Assembly (NCBI RefSeq): GCF_003865015.1
Contig: NZ_BHVV01000001.1
Span: forward strand, 434,001 to 498,000
Direction of reading: 5' to 3'
DNA length: 64,000 bases
Source of the DNA: Sulfurisoma sediminicola
GTDB lineage: Bacteria; Pseudomonadota; Gammaproteobacteria; Burkholderiales; Rhodocyclaceae
A program made the position numbers and the translations under genes. The notes below the pieces were generated by a model. The model was not told the DNA's origin, ran no database searches, and was given only the letters and a program-made list of their open reading frames with translations. The stretch's first letter is position 1. Each line of letters starts with the position of its first letter. This document shows positions 1 through 12,475 of this stretch, one piece after another.

Positions 1-3313
<3,313 letters not shown>

Positions 3314-3318
3314 TCGCG

Positions 3319-4233
3319 ATGCAACTCCGGCCGGAACAACTCTCCGCCCACCTCGCCAAGCCGCTCGGTGCACTCTATGTAGTGCACGGCGACGAGCCGC
3401 TGCTGATTCTCGAAGCCGCGGACGCCATCCGCGCCACGGCACGCGCCCAGGGCTTCGCCGAGCGCGAGGTACTGGTCGCGGGCGCCGGTTTCCGCTGGGA
3501 TGACCTCTTCCTTGCCGCCGGCAATCTCTCCCTGTTCGGCGGCGACAAGCTGATCGATCTGCGCATTCCGACGGGCAAGCCCGGGCGCGACGGCGGCGAG
3601 GCCCTGCAACGCTACTGCGATCGGCTGCCGCAGGGCGTGGTGACGCTGGTGACGCTGCCGCAGATGGACTGGCAGGCGAAAAAGGCGGCGTGGTTCAACG
3701 CCCTCGTCGGCACCGGCGTGACGCTCGAACTCAATGCGCCGGCGCTGACGCGTCTGCCGGAATGGATCGCAGGCCGCCTGCAGCGGCAGAAGCAGAGCGC
3801 ACCGCGCGAGGCGCTCGAATTCATCGCCGCCCATGTCGAAGGCAATCTGCTGGCAGCCCACCAGGAAATCCAGAAGCTCGGCCTGCTCCATCCCGAGGGC
3901 GAAATTTCGCGCGAACAGATCGAGAACGCGGTGCTCAACGTCGCCCGCTACGACATCGGCAAGCTGCGCCAGGCGCTGACCGGCACCGACGCGGCACGCT
4001 GCGCCCGAGTCATCGAGGGTCTCAAGGCAGAGGGCGCGGCACCGCCGCTGGTGCTGTGGGCCATCGCCACCGAAGCGCGCAACCTGTTCCAGAAGGTGCC
4101 GGGCCGCCGCCGCGCCGCCCGCGCCGCCCTGCTGCACGCGGCGCGCATCGATCGTATGATCAAGGGCGTGGCGCGAGGGGACCTGTGGGACGAGTTCCTT
4201 CAATTGTCGCTGCGCATGACGAGGACAGCATGA
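3319..4233 (+). CDS. holA: DNA polymerase III subunit delta
   Basis: This is the clamp-loader delta subunit that opens the beta sliding clamp. The protein shows the family layout: an N-terminal ATPase-like fold ([20 protein letters not shown]) and a C-terminal collar domain ([18 protein letters not shown]). ATG 3319 gives 304 residues. A TTG at 3310 would add three residues and overlap the lptE stop. ATG is preferred because [12 protein letters not shown] matches the usual start. The stop overlaps the proA start. Confidence 0.93.
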   Translation: MQLRPEQLSAHLAKPLGALYVVHGDEPLLILEAADAIRATARAQGFAEREVLVAGAGFRWDDLFLAAGNLSLFGGDKLIDLRIPTGKPGRDGGEALQRYCDRLPQGVVTLVTLPQMDWQAKKAAWFNALVGTGVTLELNAPALTRLPEWIAGRLQRQKQSAPREALEFIAAHVEGNLLAAHQEIQKLGLLHPEGEISREQIENAVLNVARYDIGKLRQALTGTDAARCARVIEGLKAEGAAPPLVLWAIATEARNLFQKVPGRRRAARAALLHAARIDRMIKGVARGDLWDEFLQLSLRMTRTA

Positions 4234-5489
4234 TGGATATCAAACAAACCATGGAAAACGTCGGCCAGGCCGCGCGCGCCGCTTCGCGCGAGACAGCCCG
4301 GGCCTCGACCGCCGCCAAGAACGCCGCGCTGCTGGCGATGGCCCGGGCCATCCGCGACGGCCGCGGGGCCCTGCTCGCCGCCAACGCCGAGGACGTCGCG
4401 GAAGCGAAGGCCAACGGGCTCGACGCCGCGATGATCGACCGCCTGATGCTGACCGCCCAGGGCGTCGAGAGCATGGCGCAGGGCCTCGAGCAGGTCGCCG
4501 CCCTGCCCGACCCGGTCGGCGAGATCAGCGACATGAAGCGCCGCCCGAGCGGAATCCAGGTCGGCAAGATGCGCGTGCCGCTCGGCGTCGTCGGCATCAT
4601 CTACGAGGCGCGGCCCAACGTCACCGCCGACGCCGCGGCGCTCTGCCTCAAGTCGGGCAACGCCGCGATCCTGCGCGGCGGCAAGGAGGCGATCCGTTCC
4701 AACCAGGCAATCGCCGCCTGCGTCCGGTCCGGGCTCAAGGCCGCCGGCCTGCCCGAGGCCGCGGTGCAGGTGATAGCGACCACCGACCGCGCGGCGGTCG
4801 GCGAGCTGGTGGCGATGCCGCAGTACGTCGACGTCATCGTGCCGCGCGGCGGCAAGGGCCTGATCGAGCGCATCTCGAAGGAGGCGCGGGTGCCGGTGAT
4901 CAAGCACCTGGACGGCAACTGCCACGTCTATGTCGACGCCGCCGCCGACGCCGACAAGGCCATGCGCATCGTCGAGAACGCCAAAACCCAGCGGCTGGGC
5001 ACCTGCAACACCGCGGAATCGCTGCTGATCGCCCGCCCGGTCGCGGCGGCGCTGCTGCCGAAGCTCGCCGCCATGCTCGCCGGCAAGGGCATCGAGATCC
5101 GCGGCTGTGCCGAGACGCAGCAGCTCGTTCCCGGCGCCAAGCCGGCGAGCGAAGAGGACTACTACACCGAGTACCTCGCGGCGATCATCTCGGTCAAGGT
5201 CGTCGCCGACGTAGGCGAGGCGATCGAACACATCAACAGGTACTCGTCGGCCCACACCGAAGCCATCGTCACCGAGGACTACACGAACGCCATACGCTTC
5301 CTGCGCGAGGTCGATTCGAGCTCGGTGATGGTCAATGCCTCGACGCGCTTCGCCGACGGCTTCGAGTACGGCCTCGGCGCCGAGATCGGCATCTCCACCG
5401 ACAAGTTCCACGCCCGCGGCCCCGTCGGCCTCGAAGGCCTGACCTCGCAGAAATGGATCGTGCTCGGAAATGGCGAGGTGCGGTCTTAA
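4230..5489 (+). CDS. proA: gamma-glutamyl phosphate reductase
   Basis: The enzyme catalyses the second step of proline synthesis, reducing gamma-glutamyl phosphate to glutamate semialdehyde with NADPH. The 419-residue length fits the family. The catalytic Cys is C259 in [12 protein letters not shown], and the conserved [19 protein letters not shown]-like C-terminal segment is present as [22 protein letters not shown] 4230 overlaps the holA stop; ATG 4233 directly follows and could also serve. The proB kinase is not in the window. Confidence 0.96.
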   Translation: MMDIKQTMENVGQAARAASRETARASTAAKNAALLAMARAIRDGRGALLAANAEDVAEAKANGLDAAMIDRLMLTAQGVESMAQGLEQVAALPDPVGEISDMKRRPSGIQVGKMRVPLGVVGIIYEARPNVTADAAALCLKSGNAAILRGGKEAIRSNQAIAACVRSGLKAAGLPEAAVQVIATTDRAAVGELVAMPQYVDVIVPRGGKGLIERISKEARVPVIKHLDGNCHVYVDAAADADKAMRIVENAKTQRLGTCNTAESLLIARPVAAALLPKLAAMLAGKGIEIRGCAETQQLVPGAKPASEEDYYTEYLAAIISVKVVADVGEAIEHINRYSSAHTEAIVTEDYTNAIRFLREVDSSSVMVNASTRFADGFEYGLGAEIGISTDKFHARGPVGLEGLTSQKWIVLGNGEVRS

Positions 5490-5536
5490 CTGACATAATC
5501 GCCGCACCCCGGCATCACGACAAGGAGGCCTTCCCC

Positions 5537-6481
5537 ATGAACAAACGCATTCTGCTCGGCCTGTGCGCCAGCACACTCGTCTCGTTCTCGGCCCATGCCG
5601 CCGACTTCATCGGCGTGCTCACCGGCGGCACCAGCGGCGTCTACTACCCGCTCGGCGTGGCGCTGACCCAGATCTACGGCAAGGCCATGCCCGCCGCCAA
5701 GACCTCGGTGCAGGCGACCAAGGCCAGCGCCGAAAACCTCAACCTGCTGCAGGCCGGGCGCGGCGAAGTCGCCTTCACCCTCGGCGACACCCTCAACGAG
5801 GCCTGGAAGGGCAACGAGGAGGCCGGCTTCAAGACGCCATTGAAGAAGCTGCGCACCATCGCCGCGATCTATCCGAACTACATCCATTTCATCGCCAGCG
5901 CCGACTCGGGCATCAAGACGCTGGCCGACCTCAAGGGCAAGCGGATATCGGTGGGCGCACCGAAGAGCGGCACCGAACTGAACAGCCGCGACATCCTCAA
6001 GGGCGCCGGCCTGAGCTACAAGGACCTGGGCAAGGTCGAGTACCTGGGTTACGCCGAATCGGTGGAACTGATCAAGAACCGCCAGCTGGACGCGACGCTG
6101 CTGTCCTCCGGCCTCGGCGTCGCCGCGGTACGCGACCTGGCGACGTCAGTGAAGATCGTCGTGCTGCCGATTCCCGCCGACATCGTGACCAAGATCGGCG
6201 AAGCCGCCTACCAGACCGGCACCATCCCGGCCAATACCTACAACGGCCAGACCGCCGACGTGCCCACCGTGGCCGTGCAGAACTTCCTCGTCACCCACGA
6301 GGGCGTGCCGACCGATACCGTCTATCTGATGACCAAGTCGATGTTCGAGAATCTCGACGTCATGGCCGCGTCCCATGCCGCCGCCAAGGCGATCAAGAAG
6401 GAGACGGCCGCCAAGGGTTCGCCGGTGCCGCTGCACCCTGGCGCGGAGAAGTACTACAAGGAAGCCGGGCTGCTGAAATAG
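5537..6481 (+). CDS. TAXI family TRAP transporter solute-binding protein
   Basis: This is the periplasmic substrate-binding component of a TRAP importer. The 314-residue product has a signal peptide (MNKRILLGLCAS, probable cleavage after SAHA), and mature residues FIGVLTGGTSGVYYPLG are the hallmark of the TAXI (TRAP-associated extracytoplasmic immunogenic) family. A strong AAGGAGG ribosome site lies at 5522-5528. The fused membrane gene and DUF1850 gene follow, giving a complete system. Substrate cannot be read from sequence; TAXI systems studied elsewhere take up organic acids or amino acids such as glutamate. Confidence 0.93.
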   Translation: MNKRILLGLCASTLVSFSAHAADFIGVLTGGTSGVYYPLGVALTQIYGKAMPAAKTSVQATKASAENLNLLQAGRGEVAFTLGDTLNEAWKGNEEAGFKTPLKKLRTIAAIYPNYIHFIASADSGIKTLADLKGKRISVGAPKSGTELNSRDILKGAGLSYKDLGKVEYLGYAESVELIKNRQLDATLLSSGLGVAAVRDLATSVKIVVLPIPADIVTKIGEAAYQTGTIPANTYNGQTADVPTVAVQNFLVTHEGVPTDTVYLMTKSMFENLDVMAASHAAAKAIKKETAAKGSPVPLHPGAEKYYKEAGLLK

Positions 6482-6488
6482 TCCCGGC

Positions 6489-8573
6489 GTGCAGTACGAT
6501 CACGTCACGGCGCCCGACCAGGGCGCGGAGGAAATCTCGGAGCATGGCATCCCGCGTCGCCTCGGCGGCTGGTCGCTGCACATCCTGACCGCGCTGGCGC
6601 TGGCCTTCTCGACTTTCCAACTGGTCGTCGCAGCTTTCTCGCCGCTCTCCAGCCAGGTGACGCGCAGCCTGCATGTAGGCTTCCTGCTGCTGATCGCTTT
6701 CGTGCTCTACCCGAGTTTCCGTCACGGCGCGAAACTCTCGCGCGTGCCATGGCATGACTGGCTTCTCGCCATCCTGGCATTCGTGCTCTCGCTCTATCAC
6801 TGGGTATTCGAGGCCGAGTTGATCCAGCGCTCGGGTGACCCATCGAATGCCGATCTGGTGGTCGGCGCGATCTTTGTGGTACTCGTCTTCGAGGCCACGC
6901 GGCGGCTGATGGGCCTGGCCCTGCCCATCATGTGCGCGGTATTCCTCGCCTACGGCCTGTGGGGCCAGTACCTGCCGGAATTCATCGCCCATCGCGGCTA
7001 CGGTTTCGATCAGATCATCGGCACGCTGTTCCTGTCCACCGAGGGCATCTTCGGGGTGCCGACCTGGGTCTCGGCCACCTACATCTTTCTCTTCATCCTG
7101 TTCGGCGCCTTCCTCGAGCACGCCGGCATGATCCGGCTGTTCAACGCACTGGCGCTGGGCCTGGTCGGCCACACCCAAGGCGGGCCCGCCAAGGTGGCGG
7201 TGATTTCCTCCGGACTGATGGGCACCATCTCCGGCTCCGGCGTGGCCAACGTGCTCACCGTCGGCCAGTTCACCATACCGCTGATGACGCGCTACGGCTA
7301 CACGCCGGTATTCGCCGGCGCGGTCGAGGCCACCGCCAGCATGGGCGGTCAGATCATGCCGCCGGTGATGGGTGCGGTCGCCTTCATCATGGCCGAGACG
7401 CTCAACGTTCCCTACTCGGACATCGTCAAGGCCGCCATCATCCCGGCCGTGCTCTACTACTTCACCGCCTTCTGGATGGTGCACCTGGAAGCGGGGTCCA
7501 AGGGGCTGTTCAGCATTCCGAAGAGCGAACTGCCCAACCCCTGGCGCGCGCTCAAGGCCGACTGGCATCTGGCGCTGCCGCTGGCGGCGCTGGTCGGAAT
7601 GCTGTTCCACGGCTTCACGCCGATGTTCGCCGGCATGATCGGCCTCGCGCTGACGACCATCCTGATCCTCGGCGCGGCGATCGCCGCGCACATCTCCTCG
7701 ACCGCATTCCGCTACGTCTTCTGGCTCGCCGTGGGCCTTGGCGCATCGACCTTCGCGCAGTGGGGCATCGTGCCGGTGCTCGCCGTCATCGTTGCGCTGG
7801 TCGCGATCAGCTTCTCGGTCAGGGGCAGCCGCCACGTGCTGCACACCTTGAAAATGAGCCTGGTCGACGGCGCCAAGCAGGCGTTGCCGGTAGGACTGGC
7901 CTGCGCCATCGTCGGCATCATCGTCGGCGTGCTGTCGCTGACCGGCGCCGCCTCGACCCTGGCCACCTGGATCATGGCCGCCGGCGAGAAGAACCTGTTC
8001 CTTTCGCTGCTGCTCACCATGGTGATCTGCATCGTGCTCGGCACCGGCATCCCCACCATACCCAATTACATCATCACCGCCGCCATCGCCGCGCCTGCGC
8101 TGGCCAAGCTCGGCGTGCCGCTGATCATCAGCCACATGTTCGCCTTCTACTTCGGCATCATGGCCGACCTGACGCCGCCGGTGGCGCTGGCCGCGCTGGC
8201 CGCATCAAGCATCGCCAAGGCCAATCACGACGCCATCGGCTGGAAGGCAACGCAGATCGCCATCGTCGGCTTCGTCGTGCCCTACATGGCGGTCTACGAA
8301 CCGGCGCTGATGCTGCAGGGCGACTTCACGCTGCTGGGCGTCGTCGCAGCCGTGTCGAAGGCGGTGCTCGCCATCATGTTGTGGGCGGTGGCCATGGTCG
8401 GCTACTGGCGACTCAAGCTTGCAATCTGGGAGCGTATCGCCACGGTGCTGGCCGCCGGGCTGCTGGTCGCCTATCTGCCGGGCACCAACGAGGCCGGTCT
8501 GCTGCTCGCCACCGTGCTCGCGGCGCAGCATTGGTGGCGCTCGCGGCGTGCCGCCAGCGCCGACTTTTCCTGA
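6489..8573 (+). CDS. TRAP transporter permease, fused small and large subunits
   Basis: The membrane component of the TAXI-TRAP importer is a single 694-residue polypeptide joining the DctQ-like and DctM-like parts, as is usual for TAXI systems. Many hydrophobic helices are visible, together with DctM-type stretches such as GTISGSGVANVLTVGQF and GQIMPPVMGAVAFIMAE. The start is GTG 6489, 7 bases after the receptor gene. The last residues (RRAASADFS) are encoded by a dispersed repeat described elsewhere in this annotation, so the C-terminal tail may not be ancestral. Confidence 0.94.
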   Translation: MQYDHVTAPDQGAEEISEHGIPRRLGGWSLHILTALALAFSTFQLVVAAFSPLSSQVTRSLHVGFLLLIAFVLYPSFRHGAKLSRVPWHDWLLAILAFVLSLYHWVFEAELIQRSGDPSNADLVVGAIFVVLVFEATRRLMGLALPIMCAVFLAYGLWGQYLPEFIAHRGYGFDQIIGTLFLSTEGIFGVPTWVSATYIFLFILFGAFLEHAGMIRLFNALALGLVGHTQGGPAKVAVISSGLMGTISGSGVANVLTVGQFTIPLMTRYGYTPVFAGAVEATASMGGQIMPPVMGAVAFIMAETLNVPYSDIVKAAIIPAVLYYFTAFWMVHLEAGSKGLFSIPKSELPNPWRALKADWHLALPLAALVGMLFHGFTPMFAGMIGLALTTILILGAAIAAHISSTAFRYVFWLAVGLGASTFAQWGIVPVLAVIVALVAISFSVRGSRHVLHTLKMSLVDGAKQALPVGLACAIVGIIVGVLSLTGAASTLATWIMAAGEKNLFLSLLLTMVICIVLGTGIPTIPNYIITAAIAAPALAKLGVPLIISHMFAFYFGIMADLTPPVALAALAASSIAKANHDAIGWKATQIAIVGFVVPYMAVYEPALMLQGDFTLLGVVAAVSKAVLAIMLWAVAMVGYWRLKLAIWERIATVLAAGLLVAYLPGTNEAGLLLATVLAAQHWWRSRRAASADFS
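8542..8568 (-). repeat. dispersed ~26-bp repeat, copy 1
   Basis: Read on the minus strand this contains AAAGTCGGCGCTGGCGGCA followed by CGCCGCG. It forms the 3' end of the TRAP permease gene and ends 2 bases before the stop codon. It matches copy 2 (in tsaD) at 26 of 27 bases and copy 4 over 22 consecutive bases. The AAAGTC strand is antisense to the host gene, as in all six copies. Confidence 0.65.
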
Positions 8574-8579
8574 TCGGCG

Positions 8580-8954
8580 ATGGCTCTGTGCCTCGTCGCC
8601 GGCGCCATCGCAGCGACGCTGGCTGTCGATGCCTTCACCCTGGCGTGGACCCACTCCATCGAGAAAATCCGCTGGGAGGAAGACTGGCGCGTCGCAGGTC
8701 GCGCACTGGTCCTCCAACAAGCCCGCGTGCGCGGCACCGGGGCGGGCATGGAACCGCCGCCGGATGCCGTATTCGAAAACGGCGCCTGGCGCTACCGGCC
8801 CCGCCTGCCACCGCAGGAAACGATCCGCCTGACCCACTCGCCGCACACTGCCGGCTACGAGCTCTGCGTGGCCGGCCGCTGCGGACCGCTTGCCGAGCGC
8901 TTGCCGGGAATCGACAATACGGCGGTGATCGAGATCAGGAACTGCTCGCCATGA
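8580..8954 (+). CDS. DUF1850 domain-containing protein
   Basis: This 124-residue protein has an N-terminal hydrophobic signal (MALCLVAGAIAATLAV), so it is probably exported. The segment LAWTHSIEKIRWEEDW is the signature of DUF1850, a family found almost only beside TAXI-type TRAP genes. It starts 6 bases after the permease stop and overlaps ogt by 4 bases. Its role in transport is unknown; a periplasmic accessory role is inferred from the consistent linkage. Confidence 0.85.
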   Translation: MALCLVAGAIAATLAVDAFTLAWTHSIEKIRWEEDWRVAGRALVLQQARVRGTGAGMEPPPDAVFENGAWRYRPRLPPQETIRLTHSPHTAGYELCVAGRCGPLAERLPGIDNTAVIEIRNCSP

Positions 8955-9421
8955 ACGCACCCTACGACGCCGTGTTGCCGGGGCCGACTTTTTCCCTCGG
9001 TATCCGCTGCAGCAATGACGAAATCACCGAGATCGTCTATCTCGAGCCGCGCACCGAGGTGAAGCCCGATACGCCGCTGGCGATGGAAGCCGCACGCCAG
9101 TTGCGGGCCTGGCTGCAGGATGCCTCCTTCGAGTTCAGCCTGCCGCTCCAGCCTGCCGGCACGGCCTTCCAGCGCCGCGTCTGGCAGCAGATCGCCGCCA
9201 TCCCGCGCGGCGAAACCCGCAGCTACGGCGAACTGGCGGCCACCCTGCACAGTGCGCCGCGTCCCGTCGGCGGGGCCTGCGGCGCCAACCCCTACCCCGT
9301 GGTCATCCCCTGCCACCGCGTGGTCGCCGCGGGGGGCGGCCTAGGTGGTTTCGCCCGCGCGCGCGGCGGCTTCCTGCTCGAGGTCAAGCGCTGGCTGCTC
9401 GACCATGAACGCGGCGGCTAA
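8951..9421 (+). CDS. ogt: methylated-DNA--protein-cysteine methyltransferase
   Basis: This suicide repair protein removes alkyl groups from O6-alkylguanine in DNA. The 156-residue product carries the active-site PCHRV motif with acceptor Cys121 (VIPCHRVVAAGG) and the DNA-binding helix RGETRSYGELA. There is no Ada N-terminal metal-binding domain, so it is the Ogt/MGMT type. ATG 8951 overlaps the DUF1850 stop by 4 bases, and its 3' end overlaps xerD by 17 bases. Confidence 0.94.
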   Translation: MNAPYDAVLPGPTFSLGIRCSNDEITEIVYLEPRTEVKPDTPLAMEAARQLRAWLQDASFEFSLPLQPAGTAFQRRVWQQIAAIPRGETRSYGELAATLHSAPRPVGGACGANPYPVVIPCHRVVAAGGGLGGFARARGGFLLEVKRWLLDHERGG

Positions 9422-10310
9422 CGCCCTGCTCGACGAATTCGTCGACGCGCTGTGGCTCGCCGACGGGCTGGCGAAGAACACGCTGGCCGCCTACCGTTCC
9501 GATCTCGCCCTGTTCGCCGCCTGGCTCGCGCCGCGCGGCAAGACGCTGGCCGAAGCCGGCGAGATCGACATCAACGACTACCTCGCCCATCTGCACACCC
9601 GCCCCGAGCGCATCAAGCCCGCCAGCCAGCGCCGGCTGCATTCGGCGCTGAAACGGCTTTACCGCTGGCTGATCGAGCTCGGCCGCATCCAGGCCGACCC
9701 GCTGCTCAACATCGAGCGGCCACTGCGGGCAGAGCGCTTCCCCAAGACATTGAGCGAAGCGCAGGTCGAGGCGCTGCTGGCGGCGCCCGACCTGACCCGG
9801 TCGCTCGGACTGCGCGACCGCGCCCTGCTGGAACTCATCTATGCGACGGGGCTGCGCGTGTCGGAACTGGTCGGCCTCAAACTGTTCGAGCTCAGCCTGC
9901 AGGACAACGTGGTGCGCACGCTCGGCAAGGGTGCCAAGGAGCGTCTGGTGCCGCTGGGCGAGATCGCCGCGGAATGGCTGCAGCGCTACCTGACGGAAGC
10001 GCGCGGCGACATCCTCAAGGGCCGCGGCTGCGACGCCGTCTTCGTCACCGGCCGCGGCGCCGGCATGACGCGGCAGATGGCATGGACGCTGATCAAGAAG
10101 CACGCGCTGGCCGCCGGCATCGCCCGCGAGCGCATCTCGCCCCATGTGCTGCGCCACGCCTTCGCCACCCATCTGCTCAACCACGGCGCCGACCTGCGCG
10201 CGGTGCAGATGCTGCTCGGCCACGCCGACATCTCGACGACGCAGGTCTATACCCACGTCGCCCGCGAACGTCTCAAGCAGTTGCACCAGAAGCATCACCC
10301 GCGTGGCTAA
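9405..10310 (+). CDS. xerD: site-specific tyrosine recombinase XerD
   Basis: With XerC, this recombinase resolves chromosome dimers at dif. The 301-residue product has an N-terminal SAM-like core-binding domain and a catalytic domain with all tyrosine-recombinase residues: R151, K175, H247, R250, H273 and Y282 (VYTHV). The segments HVLRHAFATHLLNHGADLR and LLGHADISTTQ are typical of XerD. There are no mobile-element neighbours, so it is the housekeeping recombinase. It overlaps ogt by 17 bases. Confidence 0.95.
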   Translation: MNAAANALLDEFVDALWLADGLAKNTLAAYRSDLALFAAWLAPRGKTLAEAGEIDINDYLAHLHTRPERIKPASQRRLHSALKRLYRWLIELGRIQADPLLNIERPLRAERFPKTLSEAQVEALLAAPDLTRSLGLRDRALLELIYATGLRVSELVGLKLFELSLQDNVVRTLGKGAKERLVPLGEIAAEWLQRYLTEARGDILKGRGCDAVFVTGRGAGMTRQMAWTLIKKHALAAGIARERISPHVLRHAFATHLLNHGADLRAVQMLLGHADISTTQVYTHVARERLKQLHQKHHPRG

Positions 10311-10319
10311 AATGCCGGC

Positions 10320-10817
10320 ATGACACATGACGCCAGACACGCGGCGCCCGAGACGCCCGCGACCAGGTTCCTGCAGCAGCACCGCGTCGCCCACTCCACC
10401 CACCTTTACGGCTACGAGGAGCACGGCGGCACCAAGGTGTCGTCGCGCGAACTCAACGTACCAGAGCATCATGTCGTGAAGACGCTGGTGATGGAGGACG
10501 AGGCGGCGAAACCGCTGATCGTGCTCATGCACGGCGACCGCAAGGTCAGCACCAAGGAACTGGCGCGACAGGCCGGCGCCAAGAGGATCGCCCCCTGCAA
10601 GCCCGAAGTGGCGCAGCGCCATACCGGCTACATGGTCGGCGGCACCTCGCCCTTCGGCACGAAGAAGCCGCTGCCGATCTACATGGAAAAGACCATCCTC
10701 GACCTGCCCCTCGTCTATATTAACGGGGGCAGGCGCGGCTTCCTGGTCGGCGTGCATCCGCACGACCTGCTGCGCGTGCTCAACCCGAAACTCGTCACCG
10801 TCGGACTGGAGGACTGA
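10320..10817 (+). CDS. ybaK: Cys-tRNA(Pro)/Cys-tRNA(Cys) deacylase YbaK
   Basis: This trans-acting editing enzyme hydrolyses cysteine mischarged on tRNA-Pro. The 165-residue protein has the YbaK/EbsC fold, with VVKTLVMED, the conserved Lys in the KVSTKELARQAG region, GYMVGGTSPFG and the C-terminal YINGGRRGFLVGV motif. It starts 9 bases after xerD. The family assignment is secure; assignment to the YbaK subgroup over other INS-family members is likely. Confidence 0.92.
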   Translation: MTHDARHAAPETPATRFLQQHRVAHSTHLYGYEEHGGTKVSSRELNVPEHHVVKTLVMEDEAAKPLIVLMHGDRKVSTKELARQAGAKRIAPCKPEVAQRHTGYMVGGTSPFGTKKPLPIYMEKTILDLPLVYINGGRRGFLVGVHPHDLLRVLNPKLVTVGLED

Positions 10818-10820
10818 AGC

Positions 10821-11462
10821 ATGAAGAAGATCACATCCCTGGCGTCGATCGTCGCGATCGCCGCGATCGCCGGTTCGATGGCAGTGGCCGACGTTGCCTG
10901 GGCCAAGGCCGCCAGCAAATCGGGCGGATCGTCGTCCTCGTCGAAATCATCCAGCACGCCCGCCAAGACGACCAAGGACACCACGCAAGACAAGAAGCCG
11001 GCGGTCGAGGTCAACGTCACCAGCGGTGGTGGTGGCTCGGGTGCAAGTACCGCGGCGACGGCGGCGGCAGCCGGCGCCGCGGGCGCGGTCGCGGGCAGCG
11101 CGGCGGCAGCCGCCATGAAACAGCAGCCGGCGACCGCCAAGCCTGCGACCGCCGAAGAGGAAAGGAGGCGCAAGAAGCAGGAAGCCGATGAGAAGGCGGC
11201 CGCGCAGGCCGACGCCGAACGCAAGGAGGCCGCCGCGAAGGCCGAGGCCGAGAAACAGAAGTTGCTCGACATCGCCGACGCCGAGGAGCAGAAGCGCAAG
11301 CTCGAGGAGCAGAAGGAGGCGCAGCGCGAAGCCGCGAAGAAGAAGGCGGAACAGCGCAGGCAGAAGCAGGCGGCCTGGGAGGCGCGCTGCGTCATCAAGC
11401 CGGCGATGAGCGACGAGGAAATCGCGGTCTGCCGCGAGGTGCGGAGCAAGCCCGCGCCCTGA
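10821..11462 (+). CDS. secreted Lys/Ala/Glu-rich protein of unknown function
   Basis: I do not recognise this 213-residue protein. It has an N-terminal signal peptide (probable cleavage after DVAWA), then a Ser/Lys/Gly-rich linker (SKSGGSSSSSKSS), a Gly/Ala stretch, and from about residue 110 a long charged helix rich in Lys, Glu and Ala that should form a coiled coil. The C-terminus holds two Cys (ARCVIKPAMS and AVCREV) that could form a disulfide in the periplasm. It lies 3 bases after ybaK and converges with folB. The composition resembles TolA-like stalks, but no TolA C-terminal domain is present. Confidence 0.7.
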   Translation: MKKITSLASIVAIAAIAGSMAVADVAWAKAASKSGGSSSSSKSSSTPAKTTKDTTQDKKPAVEVNVTSGGGGSGASTAATAAAAGAAGAVAGSAAAAAMKQQPATAKPATAEEERRRKKQEADEKAAAQADAERKEAAAKAEAEKQKLLDIADAEEQKRKLEEQKEAQREAAKKKAEQRRQKQAAWEARCVIKPAMSDEEIAVCREVRSKPAP

Positions 11463-11480
11463 GCCGATTCGCCTTCCCGG

Positions 11481-11831
11481 TCAGGCGCGCGAGCGCTCGA
11501 TCTGCACGCCGACGCGACGCACGCCCTTGGCGATGCCCACCTTGGCGATGGAGATCTTGATCCAGGGTGCACGAAACTCGTCGAGCATCAGCCCGATCAC
11601 GTATTCGCCCAGCGTCTCGAGCAGATTGAAATGGCGCGCCGCCAGTTCCGTGCGAACGCGGGTAATGACCACGGCGTAGTCGATGGTCTTGGCGATGTCG
11701 TCATCGCGCGCGGCCTCGTCCGGCACGCCGAAGGTCAGCGAGATTTCCAGCGTCTGCGGCGCGGCGCGCTCGCGCGGGTAGATGCCGACGTGCGCCTCGA
11801 CGCGCATGTCGTCGATGAAGATGAAGTCCAT
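11481..11831 (-). CDS. folB: dihydroneopterin aldolase
   Basis: The enzyme converts dihydroneopterin to hydroxymethyl-dihydropterin and glycolaldehyde in folate synthesis. The product begins MDFIFIDDMRVEAHVGIYP, matching the usual FolB N-terminus (beta strand, then catalytic Glu in VEAHVGIY), and ends with the conserved KVGIAKGVRRVGVQIER segment. ATG 11831 gives 116 residues; an upstream GTG at 11840 would add three. It diverges from plsY across a 44-base gap, as in many beta- and gammaproteobacteria. Confidence 0.93.
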   Translation of the reverse strand: MDFIFIDDMRVEAHVGIYPRERAAPQTLEISLTFGVPDEAARDDDIAKTIDYAVVITRVRTELAARHFNLLETLGEYVIGLMLDEFRAPWIKISIAKVGIAKGVRRVGVQIERSRA

Positions 11832-11875
11832 GGTGACCACTCGATTAGAATCCCGCGCATTCTAGGGAATACCGC

Positions 11876-12475
11876 ATGAACCCGCTCGTTTTCGCTGCCC
11901 TCGGCTACCTCCTCGGCTCGCTGCCCTTCGCCGTGATCGTGTCCAGGGCCTTCGGTCTGGCCGACCCGCGCACCTTCGGCTCGGGCAACCCCGGCGCCAC
12001 CAATGTGCTGCGCACCGGCAACAAGCTTGCCGCCCTGCTGACATTGCTCGGCGACGCCGCCAAGGGCTGGCTCGCCATGCTGCTGGCCGGCGCGCTGGGC
12101 GCCGACGCCATCGGCGCGGCCATCGCCGGCGTCGCCGCCTTCCTCGGCCACGTCTTTCCGATATTCCTCAGGTTCAAGGGCGGCAAGGGCGTGGCCACGG
12201 CGCTCGGCGTGCTGATCGGCATCGACGGCACCATGGCGGCGCTGGTCGCCGCCACCTGGCTGACCGTCGCCTTCGTCGGCCGCTATTCCTCACTCGCCGC
12301 CATCGCCGCCGCCTGCGTCGCGCCGACGCTGGCACTGCAGAAGTTCGGCATCGGCGCGATCAGCTCCGCGGTCTTGTTCATGTGCCTGCTGCTGCTCTGG
12401 CGCCACCGCTCCAACATCGCCAACCTGGCCGCCGGAACCGAGGGCGGCATCGGTCGCAAGAAAACTAGCCGGTAA
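11876..12475 (+). CDS. plsY: glycerol-3-phosphate acyltransferase PlsY
   Basis: This inner-membrane enzyme transfers the acyl group from acyl-phosphate to glycerol-3-phosphate, the first step of phospholipid synthesis. The 199-residue protein has about five membrane helices and the three PlsY motifs, including [14 protein letters not shown] and [12 protein letters not shown]. The 3' end overlaps tsaD by 11 bases on the opposite strand. The divergent folB/plsY pair is a common arrangement. Confidence 0.95.
   Translation: MNPLVFAALGYLLGSLPFAVIVSRAFGLADPRTFGSGNPGATNVLRTGNKLAALLTLLGDAAKGWLAMLLAGALGADAIGAAIAGVAAFLGHVFPIFLRFKGGKGVATALGVLIGIDGTMAALVAATWLTVAFVGRYSSLAAIAAACVAPTLALQKFGIGAISSAVLFMCLLLLWRHRSNIANLAAGTEGGIGRKKTSR

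Noticed and set aside
5887-5915. Possible seventh copy of the dispersed repeat in the TAXI gene
   Set aside because: Only about 14 bases match, and the codons for Ala-Ser-Ala-Asp are common in this genome, so chance explains it.
9405-10310. xerD as a sign of a mobile element or integron
   Set aside because: It has the full XerD pattern with housekeeping neighbours and no attachment-site repeats nearby.
10281-10313. Possible promoter before ybaK (TTGCAC and TAAAAT)
   Set aside because: The spacer is 21 bases, and the start would lie inside or after the ybaK ATG.
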